The notes under the pieces were generated by a model. That model was not told the DNA's origin. It did not search any database and saw only the letters and a program-made list of their open reading frames with translations. From Lineus longissimus (lineage: Eukaryota > Nemertea > Pilidiophora > Heteronemertea > Lineidae), in assembly GCF_910592395.1 (NCBI RefSeq), contig NC_088309.1, positions 9,674,501 through 9,738,500 on the forward strand: a stretch of DNA of 64,000 nucleotides. The letters are read 5' to 3'. Both the position numbers and the translations under genes were made by a program. Positions 45,242 through 55,662 of the stretch are shown here, in pieces. How positions within the stretch are numbered: position 1 is the stretch's first letter; the number at the start of each line of letters is the position of its first letter.

Positions 45242-48200
45242 ATGGAGGCAACCGTTGACAAATTGGAGTTGATGGTGAATAAAAACCTCTTTTCACGACT
45301 ATTCAGCGCATAAAATTCAAACGGTTACACCGCAGAGTGAAAAGCATGTAACATGGAATATATTGATATATAATGATTTAGGCCAAGTAGAGAGGGGTGC
45401 TCCTGAAGCCCTCTTTTTCCGCTCTTTTTTATCGGATTTTTTTGGCCTTTCCTTTTGTGTTCACATAGGCCTACAGGCCTAACAGGGTGTTCCAGAAAAA
45501 TGTCCTGATTATTTATTTTCCGATTTTAGTTTCAGAAAGCTGAATCCGACCTTGATGGCATTGGTAGAAAACTCGATGTCGAGTTCTCGAATGATCTTGA
45601 TGAAGACCTAGACCAGGTTTGTTATTTTCTTGACTTTTTTTGAGAGCCCTGTTGTGACCTGTCATTAGTATCAATCCAATCCTGACCTGGAGTCCTGGTC
45701 CAGGCTATGACAATGATGGTTTTATGGTTTTATAATTGTAAAATTTGGGATAGGCAAACAATTGGCCTACACCACCATAACCATTGGCTGACAACTACCA
45801 GTTCACTAAGTTGAGGAAGTCTGTCTGCTTCTGCTGCTCACACTTTTAGATATTAAGACCGTATAAATTTAAATGCTAATACAACATTCGAATGGCATAT
45901 CCAGAAAACCGTGGATAAGATACCATTAAAATTGCATTCGTCACTGGCAGCTTGAACGAGAAACCAACACAATATGGTTTCTTTTTCAGATGAATCCAGC
46001 GCAGATGTTGGAACGATTACGAGACGTTAAGAAAGAGTATAGTGAAGTGATCAAAGAAGCAGAGGAGATTAAAAATCTACAAAAGGTATTATGAAGATCA
46101 ATTGGCATCCAGTAGCTAGTATACATGTAGGTGTCCATGTTACTATTGTACTGTATACATACGTTCATGCATGAATGCATCGATAAGGGAAATTGTAGCA
46201 TGAAAAATACTCTCGAGTCTTTTATCCAAATAAAATTTCCAAGTCACCATTATGAGGACAACAGACTAGGACAACTGTTGTTTTCATATTGAACCCGACT
46301 CCCTTTCACCATACATCCCCCACATGCTCACAGTACACATACAGATAACACTTGTTCATCCCAGCTCAAATTGTAGTGTTGATGATTGCTGACATTCTTC
46401 TTTCCAGAATGCAGCTGAGTTTTTCCGCGAGCACTTGATGCAGGCATGTGAAGCCGTTGCCAACATTCAGTTACAAACCGGAGAGGTAACTATTTCAGAA
46501 GTATTGCCACGTGTGGGGTGCATCTTGAAGTACTGAGACTTAACAGAGTCATGCATTTGTCTTTTCATTTGTTGCAATCGGACCTTATTTGAATAGTTAC
46601 TGTTATACTTTTTGGCAGAATCCAGAAGAATCAGAGGAGTATGACCAAGTCGCTGAGCAGCTTGGTTTGCCCAAATCTGATCCTGTTGGCGCGGAATGTG
46701 GGGATGACGTCGCAGACACTGAGGGGGATGGCACCGACTCCAGTCATGGGGATGACGCGGAAGCAAAATTTGAAGGTGAGGTGATTTTTGGAAGTATCCT
46801 TGAATGCTGTTTGAAGCGTTTACAATGACGACAATGTCACCTGATTCATGTTAGAAACAAATGGTTACAGAGACTCTTGGTTTTCTTCCTGGCCTGACAT
46901 TACAAGGAATAGTTAATTTTTTTGATAAAGCAATCACGAATAAAATGCAATTATGATATTGGTTGTTTGATACATTCAGGGCTAAATGCTTGTCAGATTT
47001 GTTGACTAAAAGGTGTGGAACAGTTTAGTGATAAATTGTCAGCTGCCATGAGGGTCCAGTTTAACCCTTCAGTGCTCATTCCTTGCTACGATTGTTTGTT
47101 TCCACTTCAGGTGCTGAGGATGACCGACCAAAAGAAAAGAAAGCATCGACGAGTAGTGCGGAGTCTGCCCGTGATAAAAGAAAGGAGGCGTGCGACTTCA
47201 TTGATATTACCGAGGAGGAGTTCATGTCAGTCTCTGATCACACCCGTGGCAGGGTCAAATTAGAAGATGTGAATCGAGTAAGTATGATGTGAACACTTGA
47301 GTTTGACGCCTTATTCAAGCTACTTTCCTTACTGTTGCATTAGTGATCAATTCTAGAATCTCGGAACAGAATTTCCCGGCATGATAAAATAAATCTTCTA
47401 AATTATTGAGCAAGTTATACAAGCTGCTGTGGCCAGAATTTAGGACGTGTTCGTCAAATCTATAATTTGTTTTTCAGACTTACAGGATACTATGGATGCA
47501 TTTCAAAGACAATGGAAATATGTGAGTTATCGAAAGGTCATTGATCTCTGATCCTACAGGTACCTAGTTTTGGTCCCTAACTGTTTCAGCAACATGTGTT
47601 CCAAAGCATTGAATAAAGTGATTAAATATACCTTGATAAGTCGTTGTTTTCTGACACTCAAACTTTTTCACCTGTGCAAGCCTTACATATCAATATTTTC
47701 ACCATTTTAGAGATGCTGTAGGACCAAGTGAAATGTTCAAGATGGGTCTTAAGGTCACAGGTACAACTGGAGAGGCAAAATTAAAGGTAGGCCGTGATTG
47801 ATGATTTGGCGAGGGCGTGTTGGAGGGCATAACAAGCTGCTTCGAGTACCGACTAGCAGTCATGAGGTCACTGGTTCGAACCCCACTGTCAGCACATTTT
47901 CTAGGCAGGTGTATAAATTGGTTCCCGTCAAAAATGTTGAAGTGCTGGTTATGAGCAGCTCAGATGACTTCTGCTGAAGGGTTTCATGAAAGACCGAGCT
48001 GAAAGTGTGAAGACGGATGGTAACCTCTAACTGTAGTTGATATCAAACTTTATGTTTAGGTTCAGGCATAAAGCAAAGTATAGTGCAAAGGAACCTCTCC
48101 TAGTGAGTACCTTTCTCTTTGTAGATAATTCCTTTACAAAAAATAATGCATTTCCATTCACTATTTTACACTTGTTTTTCAGGTGCTGAAGGCATTGAAA

Positions 48201-48242
48201 TTACTACAAATTTCGACGAAAGGATATGTCAAGTTGTCGTAG
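45242..48242 (+). CDS. SKA2-like: SKA2-like N-terminus with SKA1-like C-terminal winged helix
   Basis: Nine exons: 45242-45274, 45530-45616, 45990-46085, 46408-46485, 46619-46775, 47111-47277, 47478-47521, 47711-47786 and 48183-48242 (TAG), 265 residues. The first 20 residues, MEATVDKLELMFQKAESDLD, are nearly those of SKA2, a coiled-coil subunit of the spindle and kinetochore-associated complex. Coiled coil continues to about residue 98, then an acidic linker (DDVADTEGDGTDSSHGDD). From about 183, FIDITEEEFMSV and GRVKLEDVNRTYRILW resemble the start of the SKA1 microtubule-binding domain, and GLKVTGTTGEAKLKVLKALK resembles its later LKVDKRFHVLLNIL part. Vertebrate SKA2 is about 121 residues and lacks this domain. 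The role is inferred as kinetochore-microtubule attachment. Confidence 0.85.
47796..48009 (+). mobile_element. tRNA-derived SINE-like insertion at the array boundary
   Basis: Within the last intron of the SKA gene. A tRNA-like head has GAGGGCATAACAAGCTGC and CATGAGGTCACTGGTTCGAACCCC, a perfect box B. The body ends at about 48009, exactly where the tandem-unit homology begins, so the insertion may mark or have helped form the duplication breakpoint. Confidence 0.6.
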
Positions 48243-48774
48243 CCTGTGGTTGACCAGAAAACCTTTGGACTATATGCGTTGTCTTTTAGCATCTGTGCAA
48301 TTTACTTAGTTGAACATTTATCAGGCAAAGCTACCCCAGTTCATCTCTGATCACCTCTACTGCCTAATACATGGCTGTAGAGTTGCTGTTGAGAATTCCA
48401 TGGTAGCCAAATGGAGGGCTCAAAATTTGTTGATAGATGAGCACTGCACCATTGGACAAAAATAGGCACTTCAAATTGAAGTTATCTAAGAACCAAGGTG
48501 ATAGAAAAGGGCCTAACAAAATAACTTGATAACAAAATCTCCATCTGAATATGTTTGAGTGCAAATATTGGTACGGGAATCAAGATGGCACCACTATATT
48601 TCAGATTGCAGATTGGTAATTTTCTGAAGTAGGTGATGATGTCTGTGTAAATTATTCAAGTGCTATTTGTGCTGTCTATGACATTTTGTACATTTCTATT
48701 GTAAATAAATTGATGTATCCGAATGCTGGATTAGTTATTAATTCATATGGTCAAAAAACATCTTCTTGTGAGAA

Positions 48775-49185
48775 TACCTAAGAACACAGTAGAACGTTGA
48801 ATGGTATTTCCTGTGTAACTTACTAGCATAGCAACACAGGAGAGCGTTTAATGGTATTTCTCCTGTGTGAATAGGCCTACCTAGAAACACAGGAGAGTGT
48901 TGAATGGTATTTCTCCTGTGTGAATACCTAAAAACACAGTAGAGTGTTGAATGGTATTTTTCCTTTGTGAATACCTAAAAACACAGGCCAGAGTGTTGAA
49001 TGGTATTTCTCCTGTGTGAATAGGCCTACCTAAAAACACAGGAGAGTGTTGAATGGTATTTCTCCTGTGTGAATACCTAAAAACACAGGAGAGTGTTGAA
49101 TGGTATTTCTCCTGTGTGGATAACTTTTAGACCATATTAATAGCAGAGAGTTGAATGGTATTTCTCCCGTGTGCAATAACTTTGA
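48775..49185 (+). repeat. Hairpin-forming minisatellite, unit 1
   Basis: About eight units of roughly 47 bp. Each contains ACACAGGAGA, GTGTTGAATGGTATT and TCTCCTGTGT, so each copy can fold into a 10-bp stem. Units are joined by GAATACCTAAAA, some with an extra GGCCTACC. It lies in the 3' flank of the terminal SKA exon. Confidence 0.92.
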
Positions 49186-49339
49186 CATTTCGCAGTAGAT
49201 TAAACCTGAGGTTTAGATTGCCTTTTATGATGTTGATTAATGAATGCGATTTTCCCTCTTGAATGATGTTTGAAACAGTTATTCTTCTGTGCTGATACAT
49301 CATGTTGGCAATCTTGAGGGCGAATTTAGCCTTCCCTTT

Positions 49340-49675
49340 CTGTTTGTTTTAGGCCGTACGGCCGCCATGGGTTCACGGCTACGGCAGGCGATGCCAAGAT
49401 CCCAATCACTGGGTGGGACGATCCCGCCATATCACAGGTGCGGGCACATTCCACGCACAGAGACGAGACGCATGCGCCAATCCACAAACGCGTGGAGCTT
49501 CATAGCGGTGACGTCACACTACAAATGCAACAATACGTCTTGACGTAACTTTTGCTTTTTGCGTCACGTCCGAGGACGTACATACGGGTTTTTCATGACG
49601 TCAACTCCCTAGTTACCACATCTTTTTCATTCGAAGAAGCTGCGCGTGACATTGCTCCGACTTTTGTCGATTTTG
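49340..49675 (+). promoter_or_regulatory. CRE-rich promoter and 5' UTR exon of gene copy 1
   Basis: Two perfect CRE/ATF palindromes TGACGTCA at 49509-49516 and 49596-49603, with further half sites (TGACGTAA, TGCGTCACGTC), GCATGCGCCAAT (NRF1-like half site plus CCAAT) and the 12-bp palindrome GGCCGTACGGCC at 49352-49363. A good splice donor TTTTG/GTGAGTG at 49675 would join the acceptor before 50532. The transcription start is not known. Confidence 0.6.
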
Positions 49676-50531
49676 GTGAGTGAAAATAACAACGGGGGTT
49701 AATGCATGTTATTGCAGTCGATGTAGAATGGTTAGCCGCATATTTTAATCTATTTTTGGTTAAATTATTTATATCACTTTTAGAGAAAAGTTGATTTTAA
49801 TTCAGCGACGATTACGAAAAAGGCGCGCGTTCGCCATTTTTTTGAAACCGCCCGTTTCGCCCTGAGTCCCCCTCCCGCCAACCGACCCACACCCAGGCCA
49901 AGCCCCTGCTACTAAGTTAGTTGTAAGGTTAATTGTATGTCCACATTGTTTACATGGTTTGGGGCTTGGCCGAGGACGGTTTTTATTGCCAGAGCAGTAT
50001 CCGACTTCTTTTGACTTTTCGTTATCGTATATGTCTTGACATCTGACTTTTGCGCCAGGGAGGAGGTAGGCCTACACAATACATCCCACCATCAAGTTGT
50101 CCCTTTGATTGATAAAATCCCTTCCACTCCTCGAATATATACCCCAGTCTTATGCTTCTCCCCTCGCACTCGTTGCTCGGTCCAGGCATGCCAGGGAGTG
50201 TTCAACTACCTGCTCGGTCATAGGCTATCGAGTGAAAAGCCCGGAAGCTCAGGGTGTGAATTAGGCTATAGGTTGCTCATGATTCGACCAAATTATATAA
50301 TATCGACCCACAACGAAACGTGGGTGTACGTTTTCCCAAGCTCTCTGCTGACTTCTGTCCTGGCTGGTCTCGTGATAAGCACAACGCCGGTATCTAGATT
50401 GGACTCCCGGGACAGTCCATTGCGTCGAATCCTAATTGGATGGGCGACAGGACGAGTCCGGTTCAATGCGTCCGGAGTGTACGGTAGATCGGCATGCAAA
50501 ATCTTGATAGTGTGTTTTTTTCAAATTACAG
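49676..50531 (+). other. 5' UTR intron of gene copy 1
   Basis: Runs from GTGAGTG to CAAATTACAG. It holds a long open frame on the plus strand, but the corresponding frame differs in length between units (208, 172 and 158 codons) through indels, so it is not credible as coding. The equivalent introns are 54726-55573 and 60347-61207. Confidence 0.6.
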
Positions 50532-50615
50532 AGCCACCAAACGCTGATTTTGTGAGTCAAGCTGCTATACGCATTTCTCCAGAATTCTGCTCCGTATCAT
50601 TCTATCAAATCCAAG

Positions 50616-52262
50616 ATGCCGATTGTGAACGATCCTTACCTGATGTTGTCCTCTCCGACTGACACAGGTTATGCGAAACGTAAGTTAAAAAAAAGAAAAA
50701 AATTCTCACAAAATGTATTAAGCGTTTATTAGTTTAACACTTCATTGTATCAGGTCCGACATGAATTATCATCTTAGATACATTATCTATCTTATTCTTT
50801 TGTCTGTTTTCCAGGATTCCGAAACCGTTCAAGATCTCGTTCCAGAAGACGCCGAACCAACTCGCTTGAAGGTCCAGCCATCAACTTGCGCCGAGTGAAG
50901 ATGAACATCTCGGTACTCCAGCCGCAGTCGAGATCCATCATGGACTGCCGTGGGTACGTATCCCCGGTAAGTAAACATCTAATCAAGAAAATCTTAGTCT
51001 CTCATTGCAGTAAAGCCAGTAACGCCTACATCAGAGACCTTGCAGCATTGGACGCGAGACGTGATGAGACCCCTTGGGAGTGCTGCGACGAGCCGAGGAC
51101 ACCGACCAAGGAGTTCTCCTTCCGCGACCTACAGAACAGGTTACGGGCGAAGAAGCAGAGCTGTGAAGAGATGGCGTACAAGATGCCGACACCCAGTACC
51201 TTGACCGTATCTCCGTGTGTGAAGGAGGAACAGCCTTGCCAGCGAGCGTTGCCCCAGAGTCCTGCGGTCGCCAGCCCCGTGATCGACCTCCGTGCCAAGC
51301 TGACCCCACGAACGATTGCCATCCCCTCTTCCGCCGAGCCAGTGCAGCCACGCACCAACCAAAGAACCGTCTTACTTTCTTCCCCACGAAAGCCGAGGGT
51401 TGATCTTCGAGACATCATCAATGCCAGGAAGTTGAAGCAACTGAAGGAAGTCCCGCAGGAGACAGCAGTCACCAGTTGCAGCAAGCGTCGAGCATGGTCT
51501 CGACGGGAGGTGAGTAAGGCTAATGACACTGATCTAGTTTCTATCTGCAGTGAGCAGGAACTGAAGGAAGTCCCGCAGGAGACAGCAGTCACCAGTTCCA
51601 GCAAGCGTCGAGCATGGTCTCGACGGGAGGTGAGTAAGGCTAATGACACTGATCTAGTTTCTATCTGCAGTGAGCAGGCAGTTGCGACACAACCAAAGGA
51701 ATCATGTCCAGTTCGAGCGAAACGTCCTGCGCCCACCATGGCTCCCGAGGGAACTTGCTTGAAGGGACCACGTCTATCCGCGGCGCCGATCATGACTCCT
51801 TCAGCTGCTGTTCCACGTCAAGCACCGAAGATGCCAGTAGAACTACGAACAGGGGTGCAGAATCTTCATACCAGACAGATGCCAGGACCATCATCACCCG
51901 TGACTTTCCATGCTATCCGATCCGGCACCAAGCGACGTCGACAAGAAGACCAGGAAGATGCCCTCCCACCAACCAAGCGCCAGCGGACACATGCCACCAC
52001 CGTGCCCTTTGCTGTACCAGTCAACACACCAGAACGCCCAGCAGTCCAGATGCACCCACAGACCCATCCAGTGCCATGCCCATCACCCAAGACACCCCAA
52101 AGCGTCCGATCAGATACCAAGTGTCCCGGAGAAGACGATCAAGCCGCGACCATCCGTGTCCAACCGACGAAGACTTGGAAGACCACCGCGATCAGTGAGT
52201 TGGATGGCATGACAGATGACGATCTACTTGGGGCTTTGGATGACATGCTAGCAAGTATCTAG
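50616..52262 (+). CDS. Unrecognised nuclear-type protein, tandem gene copy 1 (503 aa)
   Basis: Coding exons 50616-50679 and 50815-52262. The exon with the ATG starts at 50532 after TTACAG. The start is MPIVNDPYLMLSSPTDTGYA. Then comes an RS/Arg-rich stretch (FRNRSRSRSRRRRTN), a Pro/Ser/Thr-rich disordered body, a 40-residue tandem duplication (LKEVPQETAVT.. to ..SICSEQ), a bipartite-type NLS (KRRRQEDQED..PTKRQR) and an acidic amphipathic end (ELDGMTDDDLLGALDDMLAS). A short motif recurs: FRDLQNRLRAKK, IDLRAKLTPR, VDLRDIINARK. The composition suggests a nuclear RNA- or transcription-related factor, but I do not recognise the family. Copy 1 has about 31 residues near the C-terminus that copies 2 and 3 lack. 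Confidence 0.75.
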
Positions 52263-53141
52263 GCCTTTTAAAATCTATTATGATTTATTGTGAAATTTTA
52301 ACAAATAATTTTTATTTAATAAGTAAGTACTTGATTTGAAACTAATTTTAAAAGGGACTGACATGGTCGAGCCGAAAAAAGGAATCTTGAAAAATTAACT
52401 TAAACCATTTTTAAAATCTGCTACATGCGGGTTTAAAAGTTAATAAAAAATGCATGGACGTTTAAGCAAATTAAAATAATACCATTATTGCCGATAGTAA
52501 CAATTTGTTTAATATCCTATTGATGTTGATAATTGCATGTACTCATTGTGAGGAAATTGAAAAACTAAAAATCTGATTAGGCCTAAGGAGACCACTGTCT
52601 CCATCACTGATTGGGAGTGCACGATGCAGGGGATCAAATCCCCACTCCAGGAGAGGTCTCCCTACAGTGGTCTTCCTTTAGGTATCACCCTCTGCTCAAT
52701 CTAAACGATTATTATATCACGACCAAGCGGCTGCAGCCACGTTCATGCACCTTTAATGTCGAATTATCCTGGGGTTGATAAACTTTTATTAGCTAACTTT
52801 TATTAGCAAGGCCTCGAAGGGTTGCTGCGTTATTTCGTCATGATTAAAAGGCAGTAGGTGGAGTAAATCGGATGGTAAGCCATACAATTTTTTTGGCGAT
52901 ATGTCTAGAAAGTAAATGTCACTACTGTCCTTTTGGCCACTGTGCGAAAACTACTGGGCCGATTTCGTTGAAGTTTGTTTTTTCTAATTTTAGGCCGCAA
53001 GAGGATATTTACACTTCAGTAACCATGGTTAGGAATTTTGTTTGTATGTATTCATGTACATTGAGGTAGTGCATTGATTTTGACATTTTCCTCAGTACTG
53101 CTTATTTCCGGGTGAATTTTGTTGAAACCTTCGGTTCTTTA
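52263..53141 (+). other. 3' flank of gene copy 1 to next unit
   Basis: Includes possible poly(A) signals such as GTTAATAAAAAATGC near 52440, the structured element, and unique-looking sequence repeated in every unit. No additional gene is supported. The same holds for 57216-58100 and 62846-63734. Confidence 0.55.
52582..52682 (+). ncRNA. Structured 3' element of gene copy 1
   Basis: About 300 bp past the stop. Outer arms CCTAAGGAGACCACTG and CAGTGGTCTTCCTTTAGG pair. Nested inside are GGAGTG..CACTCC and the hairpin GGGGAT CAA ATCCCC. Conserved in all three units. It may be a 3' UTR RNA structure or a tRNA-like/SINE remnant, because GGGGATCAAATCCCC looks like a T-arm. Confidence 0.5.
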
Positions 53142-53275
53142 AAGACGGATGGTAACCTCTAACTCTAGTTGATATCAAACTTTATGTTTAGATTCAGGCA
53201 TTAAGGAAAGTATAGTGCAAAGGAACCTCTCCTAGTGAATACCTCTCCATTCACTATTTTACACTTGTTTTTCAG

Positions 53276-53335
53276 GTGCTGAAGGCATTGAAGTTACTAC
53301 AAATTTCCACGAAAGGATATGTCAAGTTGTCGTAG
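53276..53335 (+). pseudogene. Orphan copy of SKA-gene last exon (unit 2)
   Basis: The acceptor TTGTTTTTCAG and all 20 codons, VLKALKLLQISTKGYVKLS and stop, are intact. Relative to the genuine exon, only synonymous changes occur (AAA to AAG, TCG to TCC). There are no upstream SKA exons in this unit. Confidence 0.85.
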
Positions 53336-53865
53336 CCGGTGGCTGACCAGAAAACCTTTGGACTATATGTGTTGTCTTTTAGTATCTGTGCAATTTACTT
53401 AGTTGAACATTTATCAGGCAAAGCTACCCCAGTTCATCTCTGATCACCTCTACTGCCTAATACATGGCTGTAGAGTTGCTGTTGAGAATTCCATGGTAGC
53501 CAAATGGAGGACTCAAAATTTGTTGATAGATGAGCACTGCACCTTTGGACAAAAATAGGCACTTCAAATTGAAGGTATACTAAGAACCAAGGTGATAGAA
53601 AAGGGCCTAACAAAATAACTTTGATAACAAAATCTCCATCTGAATATGTTTGAGTGCAGATATTGGTACGGGAATCAAGATGGCACCACTATATTTCAGA
53701 TTGCAGATGGGTCATTTTCTGAAGTAGGTGATGATGTCTGTGTAAATTATTCAAGTGCTATTTGTGCTGTCTATGACATTTTGTACATTTCTATTGTAAA
53801 TAAACTGATGTATCCGAATGCTGCATTAGTTATTAATTCATATGGTCAAAAAAATCTTCTTGTGA

Positions 53866-54243
53866 GAATACCTAAGAACACTGTAGAACGTTGAATGGTA
53901 TTTCCTGTGTAACTTAGAATAGTAACATGGGAGAGCGTTCAATGGTATTTCTCCTGTGTGAATACCTAAAAACACAGTAGAGTGTTGAATGGTATTTCTC
54001 CTGTGTGAATACCTAAAAACACAGGAGTGTTGAATCGTATTTCTCCTGTGTGAATACCTAAAAATAAAGGAGTGTTGAATGGTATTTCTCCTGTGTGAAT
54101 ACCTAAAAACAAAGGAGTGTTGAATGGTATTTCTCCTGTGTGAATACCTAAAAACAAAGGAGTGTTGAATGGTATTTCTCCTGTGTGGATAACTTTTAGA
54201 CCATATTAAAAGCAGAGAGTTGAAGGGTATTTCTCCCGTGTGC
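53866..54243 (+). repeat. Hairpin-forming minisatellite, unit 2
   Basis: Same family as in unit 1. Several copies here have AACAAAGGAGTGTTG, which weakens one arm of the stem, so the array is homogenised within this unit. Confidence 0.92.
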
Positions 54244-54414
54244 ATAACTTGGACATTTCGCAGTAGATTAAACCTGAGGTTTAGATGCCTTTTATGAATA
54301 TATTATAATGAGACTTTCCCTCTTGAATGATGTTTGAAACAGTTCTTCTTCTGTGCTGATACATCATGTTGGCAATCTCAGGGGCGAATTGAGCCTTCCC
54401 TTTCTGTATGTTTT

Positions 54415-54725
54415 AGGCCGTACGGCCGCCATGGTTTCACGGCTACGGCAGCCCAATCACTGCGTGGGACGATCCCGCCATATCGCAGGTGCGGCACATT
54501 CCACGCACAGTGACGAGACGCATGCGCCAATCCACAAACGCATGGAGCTTCATAGCGGTGACGTCACACTACAAATGCAACAATACGTCTTGACGTAACT
54601 TTTGCTTTTTGCGTCACGTCCGAGGACGTACATACGGGTTTTTCATGACGTCAACTCCCTAGTTACCACATCTTTTTCATTCGAAGAAGCTGCGCGTGAC
54701 ATTGCTCCGACTTTTGTCGATTTTG
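54415..54725 (+). promoter_or_regulatory. CRE-rich promoter and 5' UTR exon of gene copy 2
   Basis: TGACGTCA at 54559-54566 and 54646-54653, and donor GTGAGTG after 54725. Same layout as copy 1, with small deletions upstream of the first CRE. Confidence 0.6.
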
Positions 54726-55662
54726 GTGAGTGAAAATAACAACGGGGGTTAATGTATGTTATTGCAGTCGATGTAGAATGGTTAGCCGCATATTTTGATA
54801 TATTTTTGGTTAAATTATTTATATCACTTTTAGAGAAAACTTGATTTTAATTCAGCGACGATTACGAAAAAGGCGCGCGTTCGCCATTTTTTTGAAACCG
54901 CCCGGTTCGCCCTGAGTCCCCCTCCCGCCAACCGACCCACACCCAGGCCAAGCCCCTGCTACTAAGTTAGTTGTAAGGTTAATTGTATGTCCACATTGTT
55001 TACATGGTTCGGGGCTTGGAGGACGGTTTTTATTGCCAGAGCAGTATCCGACTTCTTTTGACTTTTCGTTATCGTACGTCTTGACATCTGACTTTTGCGC
55101 GAGGGAGGAGGTAGGCCTACACAATACATCCCACCATCAAGTTGTCCCTTTGATTGATAAAATCCCTTCTCTCCTCGAATATATACCCCAGTCTTATGCT
55201 TCTCCCCTCGCACTCGTTGCTCGGTCCAGGCATGCCAGGGAGTGTTCAACTACCTGCTCGGTCATATCGAGTGAAAAGCCCGGAAGCTCAGGGTGTGAAT
55301 TAGGCTATAGGTTGCTCATGATTCGACCAAATTATATAATATCGACCCACAACGAAACGTGGGTGGACGTTTTCCCAAGCTCTCTGCTGACTTCTGTCCT
55401 GGCTGGTCCCGTGATACGCACAACGCCGGTATCTAGATTGGACTCCCGGGACAGTCCATTGCGTCGAATCCTAATTGGATGGGCGACAGGACGAGTCCGG
55501 TTCAATGCGTCCGGAGTGTACGGTAGATCGGCATGCAAAATCTTGACATAGTGTGTTTTTTTTCAAATTACAGAGCCACCAAACGCTGATTTTGTGAGTC
55601 AAGCTGTAGTGCTATACGCATTTCTCCAGAATTCTGCTCCGTATCATTCTATCAAATCCAAG

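Larger units (their letters stand above)
48010..53141. repeat. Tandem segmental duplication, unit 1 (about 5.13 kb)
   Basis: Units start at AAGACGG(A/T)TGGTAACCTC: 48010, 53142, 58101 and 63735. They are collinear and nearly identical. Unit 1 contains the genuine last SKA-gene exon, a hairpin minisatellite, a CRE promoter, a gene copy and a 3' structured element. Confidence 0.95.

Noticed and set aside
50036-50662. 208-codon plus-strand frame upstream of the unknown gene
   Set aside because: It crosses the splice acceptor and ATG exon, and its length differs in the other units (172 and 158 codons) owing to indels, so it is not under coding constraint.
51026-51793. 255-codon minus-strand frame found in all three units
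   Set aside because: Mirror of the plus-strand coding exon. It persists because the units are near-identical; no promoter or splice signals on the minus strand.
53838-54245. Minus-strand frame with repeated HTGEIPF, resembling zinc-finger linkers
   Set aside because: There are no C2H2 residues between the repeats; it is the translation of the hairpin minisatellite.
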